Origin: UBA5066 sp046331465
GTDB taxonomy: Bacteria; Acidobacteriota; Thermoanaerobaculia; UBA5066
Direction: 5' to 3'
Assembly (NCBI GenBank): GCA_046331465.1
Contig: JAXLQV010000002.1
Location: forward strand, 868,001 to 932,000
DNA length: 64,000 bases
Shown in pieces: positions 24,962 through 34,255 of the stretch (positions are counted from its first letter, which is position 1; each line of letters starts with the position of its first letter). The notes beneath the pieces are model-generated. The model was not told the origin of the DNA, made no database searches, and saw nothing but the letters and a program-made list of their open reading frames with translations. The position numbers and the translations under genes are program-made.

Positions 24962-24989
24962 GATGCCGCCGGGGCCGTCGCGGTTTCGC
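24962..24989 (-). promoter_or_regulatory. Candidate ECF promoter of DoxX gene
   Basis: Minus strand GCGAAACC (24989-24982), 15-base spacer, GCATC (24966-24962), about 20 bases before the DoxX ATG, with AAGGAG between. Third copy of the motif in this locus. Confidence 0.48.
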
Positions 24990-25011
24990 GCGCCGACGAT
25001 TCCCCGGCGGG

Positions 25012-25617
25012 CTACTTCAGGCGGCCGAGGAGCTGCGCCTTCGCCGCCTGGAACTCCTCCTCGGTGACGGCTCCCTTCTCGCGGAGCGCGGCGAGGCGCT
25101 CGAGCTGGGCGACCGGGTCGTCCGCTGCGGGGGCCCCGGAGGCGGCCGGGCGGCCCGCCTCGCGGCTCATGAGCGCCCGGCGCTTGAACTCGACCGGGTT
25201 CTCGAGGAAGTGGAACGTGACGCTCGCCGCCTCGTTCGCGGTCGAGATGCCGACGTCCCCGTAGCCGAGGAGCCGGCCGAGGAGCCCCTGCTCGAGCGTC
25301 ATGTCGTTGATCTTGTCGAGCGAGGCGTCGCGGTGGCTCTTCGTGAAGACCCCCTCCAGCTTCAGGACGCGGGCGCTCGTGACGAGGTAGATCTTGTTCG
25401 TCCACCAGAGCCACCGCCAGCCGACGGCGGCGAAGGCCACGAGCGGGAGCGGGAGCGCGAAGGGGAGCGAGCCGGGAACGGCGACGGCGACCGCGACGGC
25501 CGCGCCGACGGCGAGGACGAACGCGAGGCCGGGCGCGGCGAACGTCGGCCACGGGCTGCGCCGCGCGCGGTGAAGGACGGTCTCTCCCGGGATCAGCAGC
25601 CGTTCCAGGTAGCTCAC
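25012..25617 (-). CDS. Bacterial PH-domain membrane protein with C-terminal SHOCT motif
   Basis: 201 residues from GTG 25617 (GGAGGA six bases upstream). Two membrane helices (about 24-70) precede a YdbT/DUF304-type PH domain (NKIYLVTSARVLKLEGVFTK, DASLDKINDMTLEQGLLGRLLGYGDVGI). A SHOCT motif of about 30 residues ends it (DPVAQLERLAALREKGAVTE, EFQAAKAQLLG), which typically mediates oligomerisation. Function unknown; relatives act at the inner membrane in stress or lipid homeostasis. Confidence 0.82.
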   Translation of the reverse strand: MSYLERLLIPGETVLHRARRSPWPTFAAPGLAFVLAVGAAVAVAVAVPGSLPFALPLPLVAFAAVGWRWLWWTNKIYLVTSARVLKLEGVFTKSHRDASLDKINDMTLEQGLLGRLLGYGDVGISTANEAASVTFHFLENPVEFKRRALMSREAGRPAASGAPAADDPVAQLERLAALREKGAVTEEEFQAAKAQLLGRLK

Positions 25618-25712
25618 GCGTTCCTCCTCGCCCCGGAGGGGCGGGACAGCGTACACCGCGCCCTCGACGCGGGGAGCGCCGTCCCCGGGGCTGCCCGGGG
25701 CGCCCGGCCGCC

Positions 25713-28700
25713 TCAGGGCCGGGGACCGTGCGGCGTTCCGAGGACCCGGCGCGCCTCCCGCAGGTCGGGCAGCTCGAGGCCTTCGCCGAACCTCGCGAAG
25801 GCGGCCGCGACGGCCGCGTACCCGTCGCTCCCCCGTCCGAGACGCCGCTCGGCCTTCTCGAAGGAGAGCGCGGCGCGGAGCTCGAAGAGGACCGCACCGC
25901 TGTCCCGCGCCGCCTGGACGGCGCTTCGGAGCCGCTCCGCGGTGCGGATCCCCCCGTCGCCGGCCGCCTCCAGGGCCTCGGCGTGGACTCGCTGGGCCTC
26001 CGGGAAATGGCTCGCCTCGCCCGACGACCCGGCCAGGGCGAGAGCCTGAGCCGCGGATTCGAGCCCTTCCTCCGCTCGCCCGTCGCTGACGAGAGCCTCG
26101 GCGAGGCGGGAGAGGAGGATCGTGCGGCAGCTGCTGTGGCCCGAGGCGGCCTGCAGCTCGAGACCACGCTGCATCCGGCGAATCCCCTCGCCGGGCTCGC
26201 CCCTCTCCGCGAGAGCGGACCCGATCAGGAACTCCCCGAGGGCAAGGAGGTCGGGGAAGCCGTGCTCCTCCGCCGCCGCCAGCGTCTCCCGGGCATGCGC
26301 GAGAGCCGCCACGCTCTCGCGTCGGACGAGGAGGACGAGCCCCATCCCGAGACCGTGGGCGAGCGCGAGCCCGTACGGGTGGGCTCGTCTCTCGGCGAGC
26401 GTGAGGGCGCTCGTGGCCCGGGCCATGGACTGCTCCGGCAGGCCATGCTCCAGGAGCGCGAGCGCCCAGAACGCCGAGGCCGCGACGAACGGGTCGTGCC
26501 CATAGAGGAGCTCGGCCGGTGCGCCCTCGTCCTGCGCCTGGAGCGCTTCGGCCTGGGCGAAGCTCGAAAGCGCACCGGGGAGGTCGCCGGCCTGCGAAAG
26601 GGCGATCCCGAGATGCAGGAGCGCCACCACGCGGTCCCCCCGCGCGCCGCTCCTCTCGGCAGCGCGCACGGTCTCCCGGGCCAGCTCGAGCGCCTGCCGC
26701 AGCTCTCCCCGCGCCCCGTGATTGTGGCCGAGCTGGAGCAGCGCCCGGAAGAGCCCCCGCTCGTCTCCCGCGGCGAGGCAGACGGCACGGACGCGACGCC
26801 AGGCCTCGCCCGCCTCGGGAGAGGCGTAGCCGCGACCGAGGCTCGTCGCGAGAGCGCGGCCCGCCACCGCACGGAGCCGGAGCGCTTCGGACTCCGGAGA
26901 GCGGGCGGTCCGCTCGTCGAGGAGCCCGGCGGCGGCCGCGTAGTTCTGGAGCGCTTCGGCGGGCGCGCAGAGGGCCATCGCCCTGTCGCCGGCCGAGACA
27001 CGGTACGGGGCGGCGCGCTCGGGGCTCGCTCCCGCCTCGAAGTGGTGCGCGAGGACGAGGTCGACGCCGGTCGCCCCGCGGCCGAAGAAGGCCTCCAGCG
27101 CGTCTCCGGCCGCCTCGTGCCGCGCGGCCCGCTCTCCGGGGTCGAGCCCGTCGAGGAGGTGGCGCTGCGCGAGGCGGCTGCGGAAGCGGTAGAGCGAAGC
27201 GCGCCGATCGTGAACGACCTTCACCCCCAGCGGCTCGACGAGGCACCTCACGGGGCTCGCCTCGCCGGAAAGAGCCGAGATGACCCGCGACGCCGGAACG
27301 CCGAGCGCGAGGGCGACGGTCTCGGCTGCGAACTCCTCGCCCTCCACCGCCGCGGCCTCCAGGACGACCTGCGCGCCCGGTCCGGCGCCGTGGAGCCACT
27401 CCCGCACGAGGAATTCCACGCGCGTGGGGAGCCCCAGCCAGTCGATCCCGTCCTTCGCCGTGAGGAAGCCCTCGCCGTCGAGGACGAGGGCACCCCTGGA
27501 CTGCAGGCTTCGGAGCACCTCGATCGTCTGCAGCGGCTGCCCGCCCGTGTGGCGGAACAGGGCCTGGCGGAACTCCTCTCCGAGCCGGTTCGGGACGGCA
27601 TCGACGAGGGCGTCGACGAAACCCCTGTCGGCGCGAGGGGAGAGTTGGACGGGCGCCTCGCCGCTGTAGCGGACGAGCTCCTCGACGACCCGCTCGAGGG
27701 AGTGACGGTCGGTTCCCCCGACCCGCCGGAGGTCCTCGGGCCGAAACGTGACGACGACCAGGATCCGGCTCCCCTGGAGGTGGCGGCCGAGGTGGAAGAG
27801 GAGGGCGATCGAGCTCTCGTCGGCCCAGTGGAAGTCGTCGAGGAGGAGGACGAGGGGCCTTCGCGTCGAGAAGGCTCTCAGCGTCCGGGACACCTGGTCG
27901 ACGAGCGCGTGGCGCGTCGGCGGAGGGGACCGGGGCGGACCCGGGAGGAGCGTGCCCGGGAGTTCGGGTCCGTCCGTCGGGACGACCGCGGCCAGGTCCT
28001 GCACCCACTCGTGCACCGCCCGGGCCGCCCACGGTCGGAGCGCCGAGGGAAGCCACCCGCCGTCGGGATCGCCGGAGAGGACGTGGAGGGCTTCCCGGAA
28101 CGGCAGGTAGGCGTCGCCCGCGCCTCGAGGCGAGTGGCTCCTGCCGCCCCCGACGGCCGTCCCTCCGCCGCCGGCCAGCAACCGCCTCCCCAGCTCGACC
28201 AGGATCGCGGTCTTCCCGGAGCCCGCCTCGCCCGTGACGAAGACGATCCGGCCACGTCCGCCGAGTGCCTGCGCGTGGCAGCCGAGGAGAAGAGAGAGCT
28301 CACGGTCGCGATCGACGAAGAGGGCGTCCGGTCCCTCGGCCCATGGCACCGCCTGAGCGGCGGCTCTGGGCCCCGCCATCGCGGGGGACGGGTCGCGGAG
28401 AGGGGCGACGAGGAGCCGGTATCCGCGCTTGGGAATCGTCTCGATGAGCCAGGGGCTCGCCGGGTCGTCCTCGAGCGACGAGCGGAGCTCCGCCACGGCA
28501 CCGCTCAGCGCCGACTCGGCGACGAAGCGCGTGGACCAGATCGCATCGAGGAGCTCTTCCTTGGACACGACCTCCCCCGGACGGCCCGACAGGTAGACGA
28601 GCAGATCGACGATGCGCGGCCGCAGGCGGACCTCCCGCCCCTGGCGGCTCGCCTTTCCCCCGAGCGGCTCGACGAGCCAGCCGCCCAGGCGAAAGGACCA

Positions 28701-28733
28701 CCACTCGGTGCCGCTTCCGCTCGGTGTCCGCAC
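25713..28733 (-). CDS. Large winged-helix/ATPase/TPR transcriptional regulator
   Basis: 1006 residues from GTG 28733. The N-terminus (about 12-110) is an OmpR/CadC-type winged helix (LRPRIVDLLVYLSGRPGEVV, IPKRGYRLL). A STAND/AAA-like ATPase follows, with Walker A GEAGSGKT at 168-175 and Walker B LVLLLDD-FHWAD around 294-304. The second half (about 590-1000) is helical repeats of TPR type. The layout matches MalT/AfsR-like signal-integrating activators whose ligand binds the repeats. No membrane helix is seen. Targets are unknown; downstream neighbours are the PH-domain and DoxX genes. Confidence 0.85.
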   Translation of the reverse strand: MRTPSGSGTEWWSFRLGGWLVEPLGGKASRQGREVRLRPRIVDLLVYLSGRPGEVVSKEELLDAIWSTRFVAESALSGAVAELRSSLEDDPASPWLIETIPKRGYRLLVAPLRDPSPAMAGPRAAAQAVPWAEGPDALFVDRDRELSLLLGCHAQALGGRGRIVFVTGEAGSGKTAILVELGRRLLAGGGGTAVGGGRSHSPRGAGDAYLPFREALHVLSGDPDGGWLPSALRPWAARAVHEWVQDLAAVVPTDGPELPGTLLPGPPRSPPPTRHALVDQVSRTLRAFSTRRPLVLLLDDFHWADESSIALLFHLGRHLQGSRILVVVTFRPEDLRRVGGTDRHSLERVVEELVRYSGEAPVQLSPRADRGFVDALVDAVPNRLGEEFRQALFRHTGGQPLQTIEVLRSLQSRGALVLDGEGFLTAKDGIDWLGLPTRVEFLVREWLHGAGPGAQVVLEAAAVEGEEFAAETVALALGVPASRVISALSGEASPVRCLVEPLGVKVVHDRRASLYRFRSRLAQRHLLDGLDPGERAARHEAAGDALEAFFGRGATGVDLVLAHHFEAGASPERAAPYRVSAGDRAMALCAPAEALQNYAAAAGLLDERTARSPESEALRLRAVAGRALATSLGRGYASPEAGEAWRRVRAVCLAAGDERGLFRALLQLGHNHGARGELRQALELARETVRAAERSGARGDRVVALLHLGIALSQAGDLPGALSSFAQAEALQAQDEGAPAELLYGHDPFVAASAFWALALLEHGLPEQSMARATSALTLAERRAHPYGLALAHGLGMGLVLLVRRESVAALAHARETLAAAEEHGFPDLLALGEFLIGSALAERGEPGEGIRRMQRGLELQAASGHSSCRTILLSRLAEALVSDGRAEEGLESAAQALALAGSSGEASHFPEAQRVHAEALEAAGDGGIRTAERLRSAVQAARDSGAVLFELRAALSFEKAERRLGRGSDGYAAVAAAFARFGEGLELPDLREARRVLGTPHGPRP

Positions 28734-28805
28734 GACGATCTCTGGACCATTCTATGCGTGCGGCGCTCGGAATGCTCAACTCGCGCTGCACCGAGGACGA
28801 GCGGC

Positions 28806-28841
28806 GGGGAGGGAAGTCCCGGATCCGGGACGCCCCTCCCC
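28806..28841 (-). terminator. Compound hairpin terminator after secreted hypothetical gene
   Basis: GGGGAGGG (28806-28813) pairs with CCCTCCCC (28834-28841), and inside it TCCCGG-AT-CCGGGA forms a second stem. It lies 17 bases past the stop of the gene at 28858-29451. Confidence 0.65.
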
Positions 28842-28857
28842 CGGACGGGTTTCCCGG

Positions 28858-29451
28858 TCAGTCGGCCGTCGAGGCCCTGACCGCCCGGAACGGCCCGGCC
28901 AGGCCGGTCATCTTCGTGCCCATCGGGCCCATCTGGAGGGCGAGGGGCTTGCCGGCGAGGTCGAAGAACCGGAGCGTCGTGTAGCCCGTCAGGACGTCCT
29001 CGCCGCCTTCGCCGGCCGTTGCGAGGACGCCGACGCCGACGTCGAGCGTCCGGACCACGTGGACGTAGCCGATCGGCTTGTTCGAGGCGCCGTACAGGAA
29101 GGCGTGGTAGGAGAAGATCGGTGCGCCGTTCTCGCCCCAGCTCCAGTCGCCGATCCCCATGCCGCCGTTCACCGGAACGTTGAGGTCCCGGAACGGGCCC
29201 AGCGACCAGCTCGTCCCGCGGCTCGTCGAGTGAAAGAGCCCCGACACGACGCGGATCTCGTACCCGGGATCGACGTGAATGAAGTCCGGGATCGTGAGCA
29301 GGTCGGTCGGGATTGGCGACCCGTCGGGCAACGAGATCGTCTGGGAGACGATCCAGGTCCCGACGAAGGCGGGGTTCGGACTTGCCGCGCTGGCGCTGAC
29401 GGAGAGGGCAACACCGAGGACGAACAGGGTCGCGATCGCGATCTTCCGCAC
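28858..29451 (-). CDS. Secreted protein of unknown function
   Basis: 197 residues. The GTG at 29451 is chosen over a longer frame because AGGAGGT lies just upstream and a clean signal peptide follows (RKIAIATLFVLGVALSVSASA, cut near ASAAS). The mature part is rich in aromatic and glycine residues and alternates like a beta-barrel or lipocalin-like sheet (GTWIVSQTIS, WSLGPFRDLNV, YHAFLYG, TTLRFFDLAGKPL). There are no cysteines in the mature chain and no family I recognise. It has its own terminator and is probably monocistronic. Confidence 0.7.
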   Translation of the reverse strand: MRKIAIATLFVLGVALSVSASAASPNPAFVGTWIVSQTISLPDGSPIPTDLLTIPDFIHVDPGYEIRVVSGLFHSTSRGTSWSLGPFRDLNVPVNGGMGIGDWSWGENGAPIFSYHAFLYGASNKPIGYVHVVRTLDVGVGVLATAGEGGEDVLTGYTTLRFFDLAGKPLALQMGPMGTKMTGLAGPFRAVRASTAD

Positions 29452-29602
29452 CGGGCACCTCCTGGGTTTCGTGGGCGCCAGGCTGCTCGCCTGCGCCTCT
29501 GCACCCAATGTGCGGCCCGCCCCGCGTTTGCTCCCCAGAGTTTCCCCAAATTCCTCGACGAGAGACGCCGCTCGCGCGGGGGCCGACGTTCCCCGCCGGC
29601 CC

Positions 29603-30874
29603 TCAGCAGTCGACCGTCGGCAGCGCCGCGCGCGCCTCCGCCGCGCGCGCCTTCGGGTAGCAGCTCACGAACTGGCCGTGCTCCTTGATCTCCTCCAGGC
29701 GGCAGCTCCAGTAGAGCTTCCCGTCGTGGACGGTGATGTCGGGGCAGCCGTCGCACATGTTCATGCTGCCGTCCTCTCCGAAGTCGACGGCCTGGATGAT
29801 CGTGAAGGTCTGCATCTGCACCTTCCGGAGGAGGTGCCCGGGGCTCTTCACGGAGGCCGAGACGTAGCGCCCGAGGGCCCGCCGCATGGAGCGGTCGACG
29901 GGCGAGAAGAGCGCCATGGAGGAGCGGCCGAGCGAGAGGAGCGACGGGGAGACGTAGCTCAGCCAGCGGTCGCGGAAGAGGTGCGAGACGTTCTGGACCG
30001 TCTCCATGTAGCGGCCCGAGACGTGGCCGAACGTCTCCTCGCCGTCGGCGAGCCGGATCCCCATGAGCCACTTCATGCTGTCGGGGTCGACGGTGCCGTT
30101 GAGGTAGGCGCTCGGCTCGAACTCCGGGACGACCGTCCGGATCTGGTCGACGACGTCCTGCGCCTTCAGCGGCCGGCCGCCGCAGAAGTCGGTGTCGTTG
30201 TACGAGACCCCCATGTCGATCTCGCGGCCGTTCGCGAAGAACGCGAGGCCCATCCGCTGGGCCATCGACGGCTCGCGGTAGAGGATGAAGACCATGGTGT
30301 GGACGAGGTCGGGACGCTGGATTCCCCAGCGGACGACGTCCGGCACCTGGTCGAGCGTCTTCTCGGAGACGGTCTGGTTGAAGGAGCAGCCGATGCCCCC
30401 TTCGGCGGCGACCATCTCCGCGAACTTCTGCCGGAGGACGTTGTGGTCCCTCTCGAAGACCGCGTCGAGGTTGTCCTTCCGCTTCTGGGTCGTGTCGACG
30501 TGGAAGGTGAAGCCGTAGACGCCCGCCTTCTTCAGGTCGTGGAGCAGCTCCGGGGTCAGCGCGAGGCCGTTCGTGTTGAGGACCGGCTTCCAGCCCCGCG
30601 TCCGGATCATCCTCACGATCTCGACGATCTCCGGGTGGACGAGCGGGTCGCCCCCCGCGATGCTCATCGAGTCGCTCTTGCGCTTGGCGGCGAAGACCTC
30701 GAGGTCGCGCCCGATCTCCTCGAGCGACTTGTGCCCGTCCTTGTGCGGGTCGCGGTAGCACCCCTTGCAGGCGAGGTTGCACTTCGTCGTGACCTCGAGC
30801 CACGAGAGGCCGTTGTCGGTGAGCGACCAGGGAAGGCGGTAGTACTCGTGCGGCGTGAGCGCTCGGCTCGTCAT
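29603..30874 (-). CDS. Radical SAM protein with SPASM-like C-terminal cysteines
   Basis: 423 residues from ATG 30874 (GAGGAG upstream). The radical SAM cluster motif CNLACKGC (near residue 30) is followed by the SAM-binding GGDP segment (SIAGGDPLVHPEI) and a beta/alpha barrel (VLNTNGLALT). C-terminal cysteines in MNMCDGCPD, YWSCRLEE and FVSCYPK could hold an auxiliary cluster. Substrate unknown. No precursor peptide is recognisable next to it, so a RiPP role is not supported; tRNA, lipid or cofactor modification are alternatives. Confidence 0.82.
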   Translation of the reverse strand: MTSRALTPHEYYRLPWSLTDNGLSWLEVTTKCNLACKGCYRDPHKDGHKSLEEIGRDLEVFAAKRKSDSMSIAGGDPLVHPEIVEIVRMIRTRGWKPVLNTNGLALTPELLHDLKKAGVYGFTFHVDTTQKRKDNLDAVFERDHNVLRQKFAEMVAAEGGIGCSFNQTVSEKTLDQVPDVVRWGIQRPDLVHTMVFILYREPSMAQRMGLAFFANGREIDMGVSYNDTDFCGGRPLKAQDVVDQIRTVVPEFEPSAYLNGTVDPDSMKWLMGIRLADGEETFGHVSGRYMETVQNVSHLFRDRWLSYVSPSLLSLGRSSMALFSPVDRSMRRALGRYVSASVKSPGHLLRKVQMQTFTIIQAVDFGEDGSMNMCDGCPDITVHDGKLYWSCRLEEIKEHGQFVSCYPKARAAEARAALPTVDC

Positions 30875-31060
30875 GGTCTGCGGCTCCTCGTGCCCTTCGG
30901 GGCGCGGCGGACGGCGGGGACGTCGACCGTCCGGCGGCCGGACACCTCCGGCGTCCGCGGGTCGCCAAGGTTCGCGCCGAGGCACCACCACGTCAAGCGC
31001 TCGACCGACGCGTCTCTCGACCGGGCGCCTTCCTCGCCGCCCGCGCGCCGCGACGCCCTC

Positions 31061-32047
31061 TCAGGCGTCGATGGCCTTCATCGCCATGTCGGGGTACCGA
31101 GGCCCGGCGGTGAAGCCCTTCGGCGCGACGGCGTCGATCCGGGCGAGGTCGGCCTTCGTGAGCCGGACGGCGAGCGCGCCGACGTTCTCCTCGAGGCGGG
31201 CGCGCGTCTTCGTCCCCGGGATCGGGACGACGTCCGTCCCCTGCGCGTGGACCCAGGCGAGCGCGAGCTGCGCCGGGGTGCACCCCTTCTCGCGCGCGAT
31301 CTCCTCGACCTTCGCGACGACCTCGAGGTTCTTCCCGAAGTTCTCGCCGACGAAGCGGGGGTGGAAGCGGCGATAGTCCCCCTCGGGGAGGTCCTCCCAG
31401 CGCCGGAAGCGCCCCGTCAGGAAGCCGCGGCCGAGCGGGGAGTAGGGGACGAAGCCGATCCCGAGCTCGCGGCACGCCGCGAGGACGCCGTCCTCCGGGT
31501 CGCGCGTCCAGAGGGAGTACTCGCTCTGGAGCGCCGAGATCGGGTGCGTGGCGTGCGCGCGGCGGATCGTCGCGGGCGACGCCTCGGAGAGGCCGAGGAA
31601 GCGGACCTTGCCGGCCCGGACGAGCTCGGCCATCGCGCCGACGGTCTCCTCGATCGGGACCGACTTGTCGACGCGGTGCTGGTAGTAGAGGTCGATGACG
31701 TCGACGCCGAGGCGCGAGAGCGAGGCGTCGCAGGCCGACCTCACGTACTCCGGCTTCCCGTTGACGCCGAGGAAGGCCCCGTCGGCGCCCCGCACGTTCC
31801 CGAACTTCGTCGCGAGGACGACCTCTCTGCGGCGCGCGCGGATCGCCTTCCCGACGAGGACCTCGTTCGTGTGCGGGCCGTACATGTCGGCAGTGTCGAG
31901 GAACACGACGCCGAGGTCGAGGGCGCGGTGGATGGTGGCGACCGACTCGACGTCGTCGCGCCCCGCGTAGAACTCCGACATCCCCATGCAGCCGAGCCCC
32001 TGGGCGGAGACGGTGAGGCCCTGTCGGCCGAGCGGGCGCATCTCCAT
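31061..32047 (-). CDS. Aldo/keto reductase
   Basis: 328 residues; ATG 32047 has AGGAGG at good spacing. The catalytic tetrad of the AKR barrel is visible: D and Y in FLDTADMYGPHTNE, K in LATKFG and H in LYYQHRVD. NADPH-binding IPGTKTRARLEENVGAL lies near the C-terminus. It resembles AKR11/13-type general stress reductases of carbonyl compounds (TAS/YghZ-like). Divergent from the binding-protein/PAS gene. Confidence 0.88.
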   Translation of the reverse strand: MEMRPLGRQGLTVSAQGLGCMGMSEFYAGRDDVESVATIHRALDLGVVFLDTADMYGPHTNEVLVGKAIRARRREVVLATKFGNVRGADGAFLGVNGKPEYVRSACDASLSRLGVDVIDLYYQHRVDKSVPIEETVGAMAELVRAGKVRFLGLSEASPATIRRAHATHPISALQSEYSLWTRDPEDGVLAACRELGIGFVPYSPLGRGFLTGRFRRWEDLPEGDYRRFHPRFVGENFGKNLEVVAKVEEIAREKGCTPAQLALAWVHAQGTDVVPIPGTKTRARLEENVGALAVRLTKADLARIDAVAPKGFTAGPRYPDMAMKAIDA

Positions 32048-32129
32048 GTGCGGCCTCCTGCGCGGGACCGCCCGAGGCGGCGCGGGCCCGCGGGGAGAAC
32101 GTAGCACGCGGGGGCGCCGGGGGAGGAGA

Positions 32130-33755
32130 ATGGCGGAAGGTACCGACGTGAGCCGTTCCTTCAGGGTGGGTATCCTCCATTCGCTCGCGGGGACGATGGC
32201 CGCGAGCGAGAGGCCCCTCGTCGACGCGGCGCTCCTCGCGCTCGAGGAGCTCGACGCGAAGGGCGGTCTCCTCGGGAGGCCGGTCGAGGCCGTCGTGGCC
32301 GACGGCCGCTCCGAGCCGGCGACGTTCGGGAGGGAGGCGCGTCGCCTCTACGGCCCCGAGGGGATCGGGACCCTCTTCGGCTGCTGGACCTCGTCCGCCC
32401 GCAAGGCGGTGAGGCGCGAGGCCGAGGCGGCGGGAGGGCTCCTCTGGTACCCGGTCCAGTACGAGGGGCTCGAGGAGTCGGAGAACGTCTTCTACACGGG
32501 CGGGACGCTCAACCAGCAGGTCGAGCCGGCGCTCGACTGGGCCCTCGCGGAGCTGGGCCAGAGGTTCTTCCTCGTCGGTTCGGACTACGTCTACCCCCGG
32601 ATCGCGAACCGGCTCGCCAGGGCGCTCCTCTCGAGCCACGGCGGCGAGGTGACCGGCGAGGAGCTCGTCCCGCTCGGCTCCGTCGACTTCGCGGACGTCG
32701 TGAGGCGGATCCGGGAATCCGGCCCGGTCGTCGTCTTCTCGACGATCAACGGCGACAGCAACGTCGCGTTCTACCGCCAGCTCGCGGCGGCCGGCCTCTC
32801 GCCCTCGGATTTCCCGGTGCTCGCGATGAGCGTCGCGGAGACGGAGCTCCTCTCTCTCGGCGCGTCGGCGCACGGTCACCTCGCCTGCTGGGGCTACTTC
32901 CAGACGCAGAAGACCGAGGCGAACCGGAAGTTCCTCGCCGCCTACCGCGCGCGGTTCGGGAGCGACCGCTCGACGTCCGACCCGATCGCGGCCGCCCACG
33001 CGCAGGTCCACCTCTGGGCGGAGGCGGTCCGCAGGGCCGGGAGCTTCGCGCCGGCCGAGGTCGCGAAGGCGGCCCCCGGCTGCCGCCTCGGCGGCCCCCT
33101 CGGCGAGCTCTGCATCCGCCCGAACCACCACGTCACGCGCTCCGCGATGGTCGGGCGCGTCGGGCCGGACGGACAGCTCCACGTCGTCTGGGCGAGCGCC
33201 CACCCCTTCGAGCCGCTCCCCTGGCTCGGCATCGAGCGGGCGGGCCTGATCAACGAGCCGATCGTGAAGGAGGCGCTCGCGGCCTGGCCGGAGGTCGAGG
33301 CCGACGCGCGGCTCGAGCGGCACCGCTCCGCCGAAGCGCTCCAGGAGAGCGAGGAGAGGTTCCGGGCGATCTTTGAGGCCGCCCCGGTCGGCATCGTCGA
33401 GTGCGACGTCTCCGGGAGGTACCTCCGGGTCAACGAGAGGTTCCGGGAGATCACGGGCTACGGGGAGGTCGAGCTCCTCGGGAGGACGTTCCACGAGGTG
33501 ACCCACCCCGACGATCTCCAGCTGGAGCTCGAGCTCCTCCGGCGCCTCGTCGCCGGGGAGGTCGAGCGCGCCACGATGGAGAAGCGCTACGTGAGGCGGG
33601 ACGGAAGCCCGCGGCTCGTGCACCTGACGATCTCGGCCGTGCGGCGGCCGGAGGGGGGCGTGGAGAACTACATCGGGATCGTGGAGGAGGTCCGGCCCGA
33701 CGCGGCCGGAACGCTAAGATCCCCGGGGACGGCCGACGGGGAGAGGGAAAGATGA
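32130..33755 (+). CDS. UrtA/AmiC-like ligand-binding protein fused to a PAS domain, no output domain
   Basis: 541 residues from ATG 32130 with GGGAGGAG upstream. Residues about 11-365 are a type I periplasmic-binding fold of the urea/amide class (UrtA, FmdD, AmiC), with LLWYPVQYEGLEESENVFYT and TLNQQVEPALDWAL motifs. No signal peptide or membrane helix is present, so like AmiC it should bind ligand in the cytoplasm. A PAS domain follows (about 405-520; FRAIFEAAPVGIVECDVSG). The protein stops there without a kinase or other effector, with an ATGA overlap into a glutathione peroxidase and a hybrid kinase gene close behind. Confidence 0.85.
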   Translation: MAEGTDVSRSFRVGILHSLAGTMAASERPLVDAALLALEELDAKGGLLGRPVEAVVADGRSEPATFGREARRLYGPEGIGTLFGCWTSSARKAVRREAEAAGGLLWYPVQYEGLEESENVFYTGGTLNQQVEPALDWALAELGQRFFLVGSDYVYPRIANRLARALLSSHGGEVTGEELVPLGSVDFADVVRRIRESGPVVVFSTINGDSNVAFYRQLAAAGLSPSDFPVLAMSVAETELLSLGASAHGHLACWGYFQTQKTEANRKFLAAYRARFGSDRSTSDPIAAAHAQVHLWAEAVRRAGSFAPAEVAKAAPGCRLGGPLGELCIRPNHHVTRSAMVGRVGPDGQLHVVWASAHPFEPLPWLGIERAGLINEPIVKEALAAWPEVEADARLERHRSAEALQESEERFRAIFEAAPVGIVECDVSGRYLRVNERFREITGYGEVELLGRTFHEVTHPDDLQLELELLRRLVAGEVERATMEKRYVRRDGSPRLVHLTISAVRRPEGGVENYIGIVEEVRPDAAGTLRSPGTADGERER

Positions 33756-34234
33756 AGCTCCACGACATCGAGGTGAAGACGATCGACGGGAAGACGCAGA
33801 AGCTGTCGGCGTACGCCGGCAAGGTCCTCCTCGTCGTCAACGTCGCGAGCAGGTGCGGCTTCACGCCGCAGTACACGGGCCTCGAGGCGCTGTACAGGAA
33901 ACGGAAGGCGAAGGGCCTCGTCGTCCTCGGGTTCCCGTGCGACCAGTTCGGGCACCAGGAGCCGGGGGACGAGGAGGAGATCCGGAGCTTCTGCTCGCTG
34001 AAGTACGACGTGACGTTCCCGCTCTTCGCGAAGGTCGACGTCAACGGCGAGAACGCCCACCCGCTCTACCGGCTCCTGAAGAAGGCCGCGCCCGGCCTCC
34101 TCGGTACCGAGGCGATCAAGTGGAACTTCACGAAGTTCCTCGTCGACCGGGAGGGGAAGGTCGTCGCCCGGTACGCCCCGAACGACACGCCGGAGAGCCT
34201 CGAGAAGGACGTCGAGAAGCTCCTCGAAGCCTGA
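33752..34234 (+). CDS. Thioredoxin-dependent glutathione peroxidase family protein
   Basis: 160 residues; start overlaps the preceding stop (ATGA). The peroxidatic cysteine is C35 (NVASRCGFTPQY), the resolving cysteine is probably C81, and Q70 with W124-N125 (KWNFTKFLVD) completes the site. It is the cysteine form, not a selenoprotein. Being locked between a ligand sensor and a hybrid kinase, it may do signalling by peroxide relay as well as detoxification, as the yeast GPx Orp1 does; this is inference. Confidence 0.88.
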   Translation: MKLHDIEVKTIDGKTQKLSAYAGKVLLVVNVASRCGFTPQYTGLEALYRKRKAKGLVVLGFPCDQFGHQEPGDEEEIRSFCSLKYDVTFPLFAKVDVNGENAHPLYRLLKKAAPGLLGTEAIKWNFTKFLVDREGKVVARYAPNDTPESLEKDVEKLLEA

Positions 34235-34255
34235 GCCGCCCCTGAAAGGGACGTC

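Noticed and set aside
25012..28056. Very long minus-strand reading frame of over 1000 codons
   Set aside because: Most of it lies antisense-frame to the 1006-residue regulator and is Arg/Pro/Gly-rich nonsense typical of high-G+C shadow frames; only the last 201 codons (PH/SHOCT protein) are real.
33752..34234. Glutathione peroxidase as a second selenoprotein
   Set aside because: The peroxidatic position is encoded by TGC (Cys35); no in-frame TGA is present.
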